Positions 44,482 to 55,830 of a DNA stretch of 64,000 nt are shown piece by piece. The position numbers and the translations under genes were made by a program. The DNA is from Clytia hemisphaerica (Eukaryota > Cnidaria > Hydrozoa > Leptothecata > Clytiidae), in NCBI GenBank assembly GCA_902728285.1, contig CACVBU010000682.1, forward strand, positions 339,970 through 403,969, in the 5' to 3' direction. The first letter of the stretch is position 1, and every line of letters begins with the position of its first letter. The notes beneath the pieces are model-generated. The model was not told the origin of the DNA, ran no database searches, and saw nothing but the letters and a program-made list of their open reading frames with translations.

Positions 44482-45325
44482 GTAGGGTAGATAGTCAAAT
44501 GGCAAAGTCAAAATATTCAAAGTGTAGTATTTTTTGTGAACATTTTATCAATTGTAAGACATTTTGCGCAATATTTAACCTCCTAGATAAAAAATCCAGC
44601 ATTCCCCAGGGGGTCTTTGCTTCTCACTAAAGCGAAAAATGAGTAAAAATGGCATTCTTTGCCCATTTTAAGGCTATGAAAGGCCAAGAAAGGGTCAAAA
44701 TGGTTTTTAAATGGTGTCTTGTACTAATATTCAACATAAAAAGATAAGATAACCCCAGCGAGATCGCTCAATGTTTTAATTTCAAGCTTAAAAGGCTGAT
44801 TTTCTCCAATTCTAGGTATCAAAATGCATGAAAGCAGCGTTTTTGAGGACCCACAACTTTTAAACTTTTCAAGGCAGACACTTGAAATTTTCTGCAATGA
44901 AACACTTCAGGGATAGCTCCAGGAAAAATCAATTTTCATTTTTCAAAAATCTTTTATAAATCCATAATGGCGCCCTAGAAATTGAGTTTACATGCTAACT
45001 GCCAATATTTCGAGCTAAAACTTGGTTTTCTTGGGTCAAAATTTCAAAAATGATTTCAAATATGGTCTATATATATCTTTAGGGAGAACACTCAAGCTCA
45101 CTCAAAACATTGTGTTTTAAAATGAAATGCAATTCCATTCCAATTTTTATTCATTTTTCGCTTTAAAATCAAAAACCTCCCTGTGGAATGCTGGATTTTT
45201 TTATCTAGGAGGTTAAGAGTTGCGCAAAATATCTTACAATAAATAGATTAGATTTTCACAAAAAAATACTATACTTTGAATTTTTTGACATCATGCTAAA
45301 AATTGTAGTTGACGATCTACCCTAC
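44482..45325. mobile_element. Fold-back element with arms of about 165 bases
   Basis: The left arm starts GTAGGGTAGATAGTCAA and passes through TTTTGCGCAA and CCTCCTAGATAAAAAATCCA to AAGCGAAAAATGA. The right arm holds all of these inverted (ATCTACCCTAC at the edge). The central part contains no coding region. The target duplication is not clear. Its right arm ends about 60 bases beyond the stop of gene B, so it may supply part of that 3' end. Confidence 0.7.
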
Positions 45326-45385
45326 CACCAGAGAAGTTGCCAAAGATCGATAATCTGTACTCCATGCACAGAAGAAAAATTATTC

Positions 45386-46128
45386 TTATAAATGAGAAGA
45401 ACTAGCGAGATGTTTCATTGGTTTCAAATTACCCTTCACCTTTTTCGATTGTCTATTTATTTCCTTGAGTTTTTTCATAATAATTTTCACCAAATAATCC
45501 TCAAGTACACTTGCTGCATCTTTATTTTGTTTTGTCAAAGTTTCGTAAAAATGAGAAAATGTCATATCAGGTTTTCTCTGTTTGACCAACAAAAGCATTT
45601 CACGAGATGGTGAGTAATGCCCCGGGTTATTCTTCAAGTTCTCAAGTTGCAAGAGGTCATGCTTTTTAAATCCCTTAACAACTTCCTCACAAAAAGATTT
45701 CCAAAAATAATCTCCTTTAATTCCTTGGCAATCACCAAGCAAAATCTTCAAGTTATCTAACTGATATTCGTCGAGTCTGTCTATAGATATATTCATTGGG
45801 AATTTCTTGAAAAATCGAATCAAATCTTCACGCTTAGGTGACAATTTTCGCACTCTATGAAGAATTAATTTAATCTGTAAAGTTCTTTTTTTGAGGTGAC
45901 TGACAATCTCATTGCCAAGACGAAAATGACAGTCTGGGGACAATCGCCGTATATCAAGTTTTTTGCGAGATCCTTTAAGTAAATCAGGAGCGAGTCTTTC
46001 CCAAAGGGGTAACTGGTTGTTTGTTTTATGATCTAACTGGTCTTGAAGCTTTCTGAGATCGGTTTCTGACACCTTTTCCATATAATACGACATTGTGAAT
46101 CCCTTCTTGTTTTGGTACTTGTAAAGAC
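45386..46128 (-). CDS. Gene B, terminal exon with death-fold-like region
   Basis: The exon follows acceptor TTTTTACAG. The phase-1 join gives SLYKYQNKKGFTMSYY, the counterpart of ILLNEGVTISCYITK in gene A. An internal Met at 46093 is not needed as a start. The last ~90 residues carry ILLGDCQGIKGDYFWKSF, KKHDLLQLENLK and YSPSREMLLLVKQRKPDM. A basic tail follows (KKLKEINRQSKKVKG), longer than that of gene A. Confidence 0.83.
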
Positions 46129-49100
46129 CTGTAAAAATACAAAAAGTTTCTTGTGCGTTAAAAGACTGAATGTATATTTCTCGAAGCCGGAAGTGTCCGT
46201 TATCTTACCTCCCCTTTTAAATGACAAGCTCCCTCAGGGAATTGAGATTTCCAAGACCGCCTTTGCTTGGGGATTTTGAAATATGGGAGCCTCTTGTATG
46301 CAGGGGGTAGAGAGGTGGATGCTCAAGAGACACCGCATATAAAAATAATAGGAGATGCTTAAAAGATCGGGTGTAATGGCAAACACCCCGTCAATTTTGA
46401 ATTTAAACAATAAAACTAGTGACAAATGACCGGACTATTTTAGATGCTTCTATAAAAAGTATTACGTCATGAATTCACGCTAATGCCCCTACAATATTAA
46501 GATCAAAAGCAACTCACTCTCGGCGATCTTTTGAAGGGTTGCAAAATCGTGATCATTTCTAACGGAGTTGATGAAAGCAATTGAATTGAAATGGCGATGG
46601 TTAAGCATTGCATCTATTAACTGGAAGTATTTATCACATCTTAAACATCGATTACCAGCACCTTTGCAACATATATTGACTTTTTGTGCCAAAGCAATAA
46701 ATAAAACTTCTTTAGGTATTTCCTTAATGTTAGCAAACGCCTTTTTAAGAAAGTACAGAGCATTACCAAATGCCATATTTTCAATAGCATATACCAATGG
46801 TGGTTTCTTTGAATGGCATTTAACATTAGTTAGAAATGGCCATTTTTCGACTATAAGCTCGACTACTCTGATGTTTTGAGGTTCTCTAGCTGCATAATGG
46901 ATAAGTAACAAGCCATCAGTATCTATAAGTGTTTTAATGCTTCCTTTTGTGACCAACGCCAGCAGCTTTAACGTCAAATCATGTTGACAAAACATAATAG
47001 CAAAATGCAAAATTGAATGATATCTTTTATTAAGAGGTTGACATAGGATTTCTTCTTTCGTGTCATTAGTAATGGATTCATTTCGAACGAAAGTTTCGAT
47101 TTTCTTGAGGTTTCCATTGCCAAGAGCATCCAATAATTCTCTTGCACGAAACGTCTCACAAGTGTCGTGTAGTTTTTCTTGCTTGTCATCATAGGCTGAA
47201 AGTCAATTATTAAAAACAATTATACTCTATTGTAACTCCTTGTGCCTTAAGCTCCAACTAAAAGTGCGAAATTTTGGATAGATTTTCATTATTTTATCTT
47301 GTGTCAGCCAACGACGAAGCCGAGTTATACATCACTGAGGGTTAATAAATCCAATAACCAACGAAAACCGAAAACCTATTTTATACAGTATATGGCCCCC
47401 AAAACGGAGACGGCCCCCAAAACGGAGGTCGTCATTAAAATGAAGATTCTGACTTGTAGATTTATCAGAATTAAAAGATTTTTGTTTATTTTGAAAGAAT
47501 GATGGTTATACTTAAAAATGAGCATGTTTTTGCTGGTTCGAGACAGATTCAAAATAACATATTTGCGTCTAAAGGAAATATTTTAACACCAAAATTAGAT
47601 AAAGATTGCATATAACTCACTCTAGTTCCTTCGATATTGAAAATAAGTTATGAAAACGGGGTATAGGAAACTTTCTACACCTAATGACGTTCAGAAAATG
47701 CAAATACATCTGTGACTTTAGAGGCTGGGTAAAAGATATAGCATCTTGAAGGTCAACCATTATTTTGGAGCCCTAGAATCAGCATAGACAAAACCGAAAA
47801 TTCTAAATATGAGAAAAAACAAAAAATCTTGGAATTCTATTCCTATCACCTTGAGTGAATAGTTTATAACAAAAAATTAACATTATATAAAAAATTTCGC
47901 TGAATCAGCAAAAACGGTAAATTCTGTCATTTTTTTTGCAAAATTTAGGAGAAAAATATCTTTAAAGCTTAATATTTTCAGTTTCAGTTAAGCTTTTTTT
48001 CTAAAATTTTCACAGCTTATTCCATACATGAATGGAACTATTTTCAAAAGAGATTTGTTTTCAAAAACCTGATTAAGACGTTGTTAAATCAAAATTGTCA
48101 TTTAGAAAATTTCTAAATTTTCAGTTTGGACTTTGCAATATCGAAAATCTTGAAATATTTCATAAAAATCATAAATTTCCCATCCATCGGGTCGTAAATT
48201 TAAGGGAAAACACAAATATGTTCATAGTTTTTCCCGCTATTACCACTGGGCTTAATAATTTGATTTTAACTACACCTCCGTTTTGGGGGCCCCAAACCTG
48301 CATTTTGACAACCAGGGGTACTGTAAAAATTTTATCAAATAAATTTATGCCCAAAACCCTATAAATCACATTTCAAAACTATGGTCAAAATTTTGTATTC
48401 ATATCTTAGAGATATCTCGAGAAATCGCTAAAATTTCAAACCTCCATTTTCCTCTAGATTTGAGACAAATTTCAAATTTGATCGCCGTTTTGGGGGCCAC
48501 ATACTGTATATGTTTTATTATATACCTAGAGGCAAAAACAAAACATTAATTATGTCAATAGTCGAACGTTAGACTTAAAACACTCTCATAATCGAACGTT
48601 CGAGTTCTTTTCTTTTTTAATGATTTTCTTAATTACTTTGTTCATGAAATTGACAATATATTTATTTTAATGAATTTCTTCAGGGGGGTGTCAGGGCCGG
48701 GGGGTGGTGTCAATTTTGTTGGTATCGATACCAAAATGAGGGGGTGGGTCCCCCTTTTTTAACTTTTGCTGAAATTGGTATCTGACTTAAAATGTTGTAT
48801 AATGTAAGTATAAAAACTTATTTCACTATACGGTCCTGATTCCATATAAAAGCATTCTTCATTCTATAATTGAAATTTAATTTTTATTTAACTTTTGCTG
48901 TTCCACATAGTACGTACGCACTAAAATGTCGAAAATCGAGTACCCCCTCCCCCCTGTACGCAAGCGTGCGCAAATGGCTAACCCCCCTGGTAAGTACGTA
49001 CTTTTTCATTCACCCCCCCCCCTCGGTTGAAGAAAATTTCGAATTCAAATCGCTTGACTCGGACCTTTATTTCATACATGAAACTCAATGTTTATTAAGA

Positions 49101-51416
49101 AACTTTTTCTATTCCTTGATGCGTATAAGAAGCGTAAAAATTGACAAAAAAAAACAAGCAAAAAAGGGCTATGAAAAATTTCTCTGCGTACACCGTACAT
49201 TTTCCTTTGACCTCTCCCCTCCCCCTGTACGCAAGCATACGCTTTTGAGAAGACGCCCCCTACCCCTATAGTGCGTACGTACTATGTGAACGGCCCCTTA
49301 TTTGGGTTTTCAGAAGTACAATTTCCAACCCAATTTCCAAGCAATTAGCCCCCCTCCGTTTATTAAAATCTCGAAAATTCTCCAACCCCCACCGTTTATT
49401 TGGCACCTAAGAGTACGTGTATATAATAATAACTTATCATGAATTTTCATCTCTTTGATTTAAAAAAGGTCAAACAAAGAAATTACATACCCAAAAGGTG
49501 CAAAAGGTCATTTTTGTGTGCAGCCTTGGCCAAGTCGTAGGGTGTCTTTCCGCTCCTGGATTTCTTAGTTTTGATGCTCGGGGTTTTCTCACAAATCATT
49601 TTGACGATCTCTCTCATGGCATTTCTATCTTTTCTCTTTCCCTTACACAACAGATGTAAAATTGTTTCACCTTTTTCATCTTGTACCAAAGGGTCATCAC
49701 CTCCGTCCAACATTTTCTTAATGCGGATTTTATTCAGTTTTTGATTGTGATAGTGCTCATGGAAAGGAAGATCAACGCTGTTGGTTTTTACGATCTTCCT
49801 TTTCACTTTTTGACGAACGTGGCTTACCAGATCATGGTCCTTCTTGTTACAATTAGTTTTCGTATTTTGGACAATGTAATTCAAAAGTTCACTGTTCAAT
49901 GAATTCTCAAAGTCTTGAACTGCTGTGTGACGAGTTGTCTCCACATCTTGGACAATGTGAATGGTTTCTTTGGAACCTAATGGTTGCCAGTCAATCGTGT
50001 ATTTCAAAACCACTCTTTTTAGCTTTTTGGCCTGGTCGTCAATATTAGCCTGGAAAAAATTCACCCGTAAAAATTATAAAAGGAATCAAAAAACAATTTT
50101 GGTTTTTCAAAATAGTAATATTTTCAAAATAAGGCGAGACCAATGAAACCTGCCGGCCCTGAAATTCCAGAAATTGAAATAAAAACAAAATTGATTTTGG
50201 TATGTTTTGGTAGTACATTTTTATTTTCATTGCTACAGAATGCCAAATTTTCAAAATTTTGGTAGTTTTTCCAAGGTTTTAAGAATTTAAATGTTCAATT
50301 TTTCATTTTATCCATAAAATCAAAATTTCTGTGCTTTTTTATTTTCTATTTTGCATTTTTGTCAGGATGTAGTAGTATAAATTGCTGCCTTTTTAAGGAG
50401 ATTTTATAGATGAAATTCTGCTTTTATTTTTATTTTTTCGCTGATCAACCAACCCTCTTTTATGGGTAGCTTGGCCCGTAAAACAACAAATTAGAAAATT
50501 GGTCTTGGCTAAGATAAAATAAAATACAAATTTTATCAACATTTCCAAGAACCACTAGAAAAATTTCGTGTTTAATAAAAACTTAATTAAAACCAGCCGC
50601 TGTTTCCTTAAAAAAAGCAGAAAAATTCGTATTAATTTCAGATTGTGCGAATTTCAAGGCCGTTGAATACTTGCCAAGTAATATTCCTGTAATAAGGCAT
50701 TTTTAAAAGTAGAAAAATCAGATATGTCTTATATTTAGTGATAAGCAATAATAAGATAGGTGCATCTAGAAAAGTAGGCAAAAAATTTGTTATTTTCAAC
50801 AAAGTTCTTTTAACCCGTTAAAAAGTGTCACTGGCATCATGTGAGATCTCTTAATTTTTTCTAGTTTTGTATATATGGTGAAGATCAGAGATCTGACCTC
50901 AAGGAGAGCAAGTGTTGAAAATACTAAATAAAATAAAGATAATAAAAAACATAAAAAGGGACTAATATTTTTATAATTATACGTTCTTTTTGAATTTTTC
51001 TAAATATATAAATCAAACCAATCAAACATTCTGTTAAGAAATGAGAATTTTATGCGAAAAAGAACCAACAAATCAATAGTCATAAAGTTTAAAGTTTGGT
51101 CTGAACCTGGAAGCGCCGCTATCTATGCCACTTTATTTTTTAGCCCGCCTTCATATAAAAGATTGGCATTTCATTCTTAATTGGAGGGATGTACGCGCAT
51201 TTGAAATAAAAAACTATTTGAAAATTTGGAGTTGAGAAGTGAGCATTCTGAAAATCAATTTCACTACACCATGGATTTGCATGGATTTAGATCATACACA
51301 ACAAAAGTTATATAAAATAAACAACATACTCTTTGATCATCAATATCATCATTTCCATTTTCTTCATTTTCAATATTGTTGATATCTGCAATTTCAATTG
51401 CATCTTCTGCTTTCTC
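45386..51416 (-). CDS. Gene B: ankyrin-repeat protein with C-terminal death-fold-like domain (5' end missing)
   Basis: This is the paralogue of gene A on the opposite strand. Four exons, 51416-51330, 50049-49491, 47195-46518 and 46128-45386, join in frame with GT-AG introns in phases 0, 1 and 1 to give 688 residues plus stop, the initiator Met being further upstream. Order as in gene A: acidic linker, TIDWQPLGS block, ankyrin-like units (ETILHLLC, GKTPYDLAKAAHKND, SILHFAIMFCQHDL, LLIHYAARE, PPLVYAIENM), cysteine cluster CC-x6-C-x2-C, and a final exon with PLWERLAPDLL and FWKSFCEEV...YSPSREMLL resembling a death domain. By eye, roughly 40-50% of residues agree with gene A in the ankyrin part. 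Introns hold MITEs at 47386 and 48896. Function is unknown; a signalling adaptor role is inference. Confidence 0.82.
46518..47195 (-). CDS. Gene B, ankyrin exon with cysteine insertion
   Basis: The exon lies between acceptor GACTTTCAG and donor GTGAGT, phase 1 at both sides. It begins AYDDKQEKL, matching AYDDEKTQI of gene A, and contains RELLDALGNGNLKKI, DGLLLIHYAARE, PPLVYAIENM and CC-x6-C-x2-C at 46671-46636. Confidence 0.85.
47386..48506. mobile_element. Mariner-type MITE with CAGTATRTGGCCCCC ends
   Basis: The ends CAGTATATGGCCCCCAAAAC and, reversed, CAGTATGTGGCCCCCAAAAC are flanked by TA. A second inverted pair of CCCCCAAAACGGAGG lies just inside. TA duplication and a CAGT start are usual for Tc1/mariner elements. 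The 1.1 kb interior shows no transposase. It lies in a gene B intron. Confidence 0.75.
48896..49294. mobile_element. MITE with ACATAGTACGTACGCAC ends
   Basis: The ends GTTCCACATAGTACGTACGC and, reversed, GTTCACATAGTACGTACGC are inverted repeats. Two inner copies of CCCCTGTACGCAAGC follow at about 48950 and 49222. A 133-codon open frame overlapping it is chance. It lies in a gene B intron. Confidence 0.7.
49317..49424 (-). mobile_element. Truncated copy of the CGAATAAACGGGGG MITE
   Basis: On the minus strand TACTCTTAGGTGCCAAATAA and CGGTGGGGGTTGGAGAATTT match the left part of the element at 52382-52681. Its far end is shortened. It lies about 60 bases from the donor of a gene B exon. Confidence 0.6.
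49491..50049 (-). CDS. Gene B, exon with conserved N-terminal block and first ankyrin units
   Basis: The exon follows acceptor TTTTTTCCAG and ends at donor GTATGT in phase 1. It encodes VVLKYTIDWQPLGSKE, NSLNSELLNYIVQNTK, GGDDPLVQDEKGETILHLL and GKTPYDLAKAAHKNDLLHLL. The Met upstream of 50049 lies in the intron and is not the start. Confidence 0.85.
51330..51416 (-). CDS. Gene B, first recognised exon
   Basis: This 87-base exon lies between acceptor CTTTTTAAG and donor GTATGT, both phase 0. It encodes an Asp/Glu/Asn-rich stretch (EKAEDAIEIADINNIENEEN and on). The equivalent gene A exon is 18 codons and also acidic. The exon or exons with the start codon were not found between here and 53 kb. 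Confidence 0.7.
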
Positions 51417-51741
51417 CTTAAAAAGAGAAAAGTATTAGCTATTTTAGTTAGTCTGGTCACTCAGCCTCATCAAACATAACAATTCTGCATTTTTGTTGTT
51501 GTACGCCTGCAACCTTTGTGTGTCCCGCCTTTTCAAATATTCATTAAAATTAAGCTCAAAGTCAAGTTGTCCCACATTCAGAATTTCAAAACTTGGCAAC
51601 TATGCAAAATGTCATGGACGTAGTAGATGAAAGGGCGTTGTTGAAACTAAGTCAAATATAGACAATTATTTCAGTGGAATTTTGTCATTGAATCATGAAT
51701 GAATAACCAGTGCTTCACAAAGTACGATATTTCAATCACAC

Positions 51742-52267
51742 GGAGGTGCATCAAAAAACAGCTTTTTTCGAGTTTTGTATCGTTTACCCAAACGCTGAAA
51801 TCCCATGTAGGCTTAGGGCTCAAGACTCAACTCAACTCAAACTCCAATATGAGACATTTTACTGACCGAAAACTGTTTATCATCATCAATTTTGTCAATT
51901 GTCAGAATCGTTTACTCGCTGGAAATTTTCTGCAACTTTCTGAAATATCATTTTTTTCGATTGTGCGCCTACTACCTACTACCATGGAGGTAATAAAAAA
52001 TAGAGGAGGTGCATCAAAAAAACAACTTTTTTCGAGTTTTGTATCGTTTACCCAAACGCTGAAATCCCATGTAGGCTTAGGGCTCAAGACTCAACTCAAC
52101 TCAAACTCCAATATGAGACATTTTACTGACCGAAAACTGTTTATCATCATCAATTTTGTCAATTGTCAGAATCGTTTACTCGCTGGAAATTTTCTGCAAC
52201 TTTCTGAAATATCATTTTTTTCGATTGTGCGCCTACTACCTACTACCATGGAGGTAATAAAAAATAG
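51742..52267. repeat. Near-identical tandem duplication of 263 bases
   Basis: Two copies, 51742-52004 and 52005-52267, start GGAGGTGCATCAAAAAA and end ATAAAAAATAGA, and differ at only a few positions. The duplication creates a 229-codon open frame, but the peptide is not recognisable and the frame is a by-product of the repeat. High identity means a recent event or an assembly duplication. Confidence 0.85.
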
Positions 52268-52381
52268 ATGGGGAATTAACTCCTTTTATTTCATTGTACC
52301 TAATCATCGGAAGCAAACGGCTCCTTCTTGGTTGCAATGGGAAAAAATGATCAATTTTGTGTGCACTCATGGGAATATTTA

Positions 52382-52681
52382 CTCTTAGGTTCCAAATAAA
52401 CGGGGGGTTCGAATAAACAGGGGAGTTGGAAAATTTTCTAGATTTTAATAAACGGGGGGGCCTAATTGCCGGGGGGGTTGGAAATTGTACTTCTGAAACC
52501 CAAAAATAAGGTAAAAATAGGCTAAAATCAGGCTATTTAGAGCAAAATAAGGGGCCTTCTCTTTGACAGCTGAAAATATTCTTAGAGATTAATAAACGGG
52601 GGGTCCTAATAAGGTCCGGGGGGGTTGGAAAATTTTCGAAAAATTAACAAGCGGGGGGGCCGTTTATTTGGAACCTAAGAG
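52382..52681. mobile_element. G-rich MITE with CTCTTAGGTTCCAAATAAAC ends
   Basis: TIRs CTCTTAGGTTCCAAATAAAC are perfect at the outer 20 bases and are flanked by TA (52380-52381, 52682-52683). The 300-base interior repeats AATAAACGGGGGG and GGGGGGTTGGAAA words. Decayed relatives lie at 49317 and 15730. Confidence 0.8.
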
Positions 52682-52683
52682 TA

Positions 52684-53490
52684 AGTTAATAAAAAAATGA
52701 ATAAAAAGATGTTGGATTTTTAACAACTCTATTGTGAGATAATAGCTTTGTTGATCAAAATAAGAAAAAGCTTGCAGTAACAAACACAAAATTTTACGAT
52801 TTTTTTGGTATTTTTAATTTTTAATCATTCCGAAACAGAGGGTAATTTAGCAAAAAAATAAAGGGAATTTAAATAGTGGTATGAAAGAAAAACCTAAACC
52901 AAATGAAGATAGAAGGAAAGTAATAGTGGAGAAACAATGAATCGCGTAAAACTTTTAAATTGATAAACACAATACAATAATTTACACAAGTTCATCAAAA
53001 TACATACAAAATTGGGACAAATACGAAAGCAAACACATCAAATACATCAAAAAACATACAAACACAAAACATAACCCGAAGTCCCAGACTTGTGACTGGC
53101 AAAGTGACTTTCCACATGTTTAAGGGCCCACACTCAGTCGCCTTCAGAAAACATAACAGAAATAACAAACAACAAACAGACACTACAACAAAATACAGTA
53201 CAAAAGGGCAATAAAAACACTGTAATAAAAGGTGAAAAAAAATTGTAGCAAACAACCTCTCACACAAAAATAGAAAAAAATCACATAAAAATTGAAAAAT
53301 ACAGAATCAGAAGTCGAATGAGAACCCGGTTCGGCGTCCCGCGACGGGACGACCGCACGGGGAAAAGAAAAGTGGAAAATGAATAACTCCGATGCTAATG
53401 CTAATTCCTCAGACGTGAAAAAAAAACACAAAAGAAAAACACAAAAAAAAAACACAAAAAAAACAAAACAATTTCACAATTTGAAAAATA
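52684..53490. other. A-rich low-complexity DNA, possibly the 3' part of the retroelement
   Basis: The sequence is rich in ACACAAAA-type words, with a G+C-richer island near 53320-53380 (GTCCCGCGACGGGACGACCG). Minus-strand open frames here are low-complexity Phe/Cys runs, not genes. By position it may be the trailing part of the Penelope-like element, but no endonuclease domain can be read. Confidence 0.4.
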
Positions 53491-53499
53491 TGTAAAAAT

Positions 53500-55680
53500 T
53501 CTTTGACGGTTTCCCATACTTCATAAAACAGTCCGGAAACATGGAAAAACATTTGACAACTTGCTTCTTCAAGAAAACATTTGAAGCTCCCTGGTTTCGC
53601 ATTCGAATGAAAAGCTCAGTGACTCTAGGAGTCAGATCTTCAAATATGAGTGTGCTACGTGCTATCCGTAAAATTTCTGAAAAGATAGATCCATAAAAAA
53701 TGCACGATGGGATGTTACTGTCGGCATGTGGTATCCTTACAAGACATCTCTCTTATTAAAAAGTTTATATCTGAAAATATTGTTTTCAACGGTGATATCT
53801 AAATCTAAAAACGATGCATGGTTTCAATGGTGCTTAACTTTGAGATCCAATTCTTTAGGGTAAATCTGTTTGTAGCAATTATGAAACTCATCTCTGTCAT
53901 TTAAGGCACACAAATCATCAATAAATCTGCCTACAGAGTGGAAGTTATAGGCACTAGGCGAACTAGCAGAAATGAGACCTTTGACATACACGTTTTTTTT
54001 ATTTTAAGAAACACACTTTTAAGAAACATGAGGCTCAGAATGCCTAAAAACTAAGAAACATCTAAGAAACATGCTGAGGCTGAGAATGAGAAAATAACAT
54101 TTTTTATTCGTTTTTTTAATAAACTTCCAATCCAGCCTTCCATGAGGCTGATTATGTCAAAAAGTTAAGAAACATGTAAGAAACATTTAAGGCTCAAAAG
54201 GCCGATTTCTTAAGAAACATTGAGGCTGCTTGATAAAACTAGTTTCTTAATAAAAAAAAAACTTGTACTCAGATTCAAAATGGTACAAAAACAGATTTGC
54301 CCAAAAAAGTGCAGGATCTATTCCCATGGGAATTCCAATACACTGTTTAAGAATAGAATTGCCAACTTTGAAGAAGCAATTTTTTATCAGAAAGGACACA
54401 CAATCAGACAGTGAAGTACCGTAAATCACCGATTAAGCGCCCGGGCGCTTATTTAATTTTTCAGGCTCTGAGGGGGGCGCTTATTCAAGCCGGGCACTTA
54501 TTCAAGCGGGGCACTTATTTTTTTATTTCAGAAATTCGTATATCAACAAATTCGGAATCTGCTTAAACTTAACTTCAAAAAAGGATGAATAAATAAAAAT
54601 CCAATTGACAATTTCTATCATTTTATTCTTAATCGTTTTTTTCTTTTTAAGACAATATCTTATTCAATCAATAACAATATCTTATCCCGGAAATTAGCCT
54701 AGGCCACCAATTCGAATAAGCGCCCCTCCCTGGAGGGGGGCGCTTATTCAAAGGGGGCGCTTATTTGAGCAGGGCGCTTATAAAATTATTTTAACTAAAT
54801 GGGGGGCGCTTATTCGAGCGGGGCGCTAATTCAAGCGGGCGCTTAATCGGTGATTTACGGTACTAGTAAAGAATCTATCATCCTTCCCTTTTGTAGTCCA
54901 GTATGCTGAAGTATTTGAAAAATATTAATATTTCTACAACCTAAATCAAACGCAAAGTTAATAATTTTGGTTAAAATTTCAATGAGAAGATCTTGTGGAA
55001 GGGTTTTGTACAGTGTTGCAAAGTCGAATGTCAAAATTCTTTTTGCTTTTTTCTTGGCATTGATTCTGTTAAGATGTCCAATAACAGGCGAAGAATTTTG
55101 TACAACCCAGAACTTATTGAAACTACAATCTCCTTCGAAATATATTGAGATTTTAGTGTATTTTAATGTACTTTTCAGAATTTAAAGTTCGGGCGAGATT
55201 GCTATTTTAGCACTTCCACTTTCTTCCATTGAATGTTTCGATTTTAGAGGGGTTTGGTGGCTTCTAGGCTATATTCCAAGCCTCATTCGAGCAAATTTGA
55301 GCTTTTAAATCCTGAGATCCTAAGCTCCTAAGTCTTAAGTCTCATGTTAAAACTCAGAGTTAAAACTCTTCTACTTTCCAACTGTAGTTTAAGGCGCCTA
55401 AAAATCAATTGTGGTGTTCAAAATTACACCGGGAACTCCCCTTTGTCTCAAATATTTCTTGAAGGATTGTAGGAAAGAAACGAGATTTATGATGGAATTG
55501 CTCAACATGTTTGTATAGGACTTTGAAGACCATGGAGACATAACGAGTACTACATGATTTGGAAGCAATGATGAAGCGGCAACCAATAGGATTCTTATGC
55601 ATTTTAGGAATCCAATACATAATGGGGAGAGTTTTCATTTTGTCGGATAATGATAATCCAAATGTTTTACACAAGCTATA
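53500..55680 (-). mobile_element. Decayed Penelope-like retroelement (reverse transcriptase remnant)
   Basis: Minus-strand fragments, read from high to low coordinates, give the reverse transcriptase order. YWIPKMHKNPIGCRF lies near 55617-55575 and TFDFATLYKTLP near 55032-54990 (first palm Asp). GIPMGIDPA..ANLFLYHFE lies near 54336-54280, GRFIDDLCALND near 53925 (catalytic Asp pair) and FYGSIFSEILRIARSTL near 53690 (thumb). Frameshifts and stops separate them, so it is dead. Insertions split it: the TA-flanked MITE at 54419-54860, about 200 bases near 55190-55390 and another near 54000-54240. The LP-rich finger segment and FDF.TLY..LP motif are typical of Penelope-like enzymes. No GIY-YIG domain is visible. 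Confidence 0.75.
54419..54860. mobile_element. MITE full of GGGCGCTTATT words inside the retroelement
   Basis: The ends CCGTAAATCACCGATTAAGC are perfect inverted repeats flanked by TA (54417-54418, 54861-54862). The interior carries about eleven GCGCTTATT/GCACTTATT words preceded by G runs. It interrupts the reverse transcriptase between the FDF and GIPMG motifs, so it arrived later than the retroelement. Confidence 0.82.
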
Positions 55681-55830
55681 TATATATTATATATATTCAC
55701 CATCAGTATATAGAATAAGAAATCATAGCATGGATCTCAAGGCTATTTCCAGTCCAGATAGTATGTATTTTGAAAAAAAAGTAGTATATATGTATTTTGA
55801 AAAGATAGTATCTATATTTGGAAGATAGTA

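Noticed and set aside
48870..49271. 133-codon open frame in a gene B intron
   Set aside because: It coincides with a TIR element on the strand opposite gene B.
51699..52388. 229-codon open frame
   Set aside because: It spans the 263-base tandem duplication; 263 bases plus a one-base difference happens to keep the frame open. The peptide is unrecognisable.
52995..53455. Two minus-strand open frames rich in Phe and Cys
   Set aside because: They arise from ACACAAAA low-complexity sequence and show no domain.
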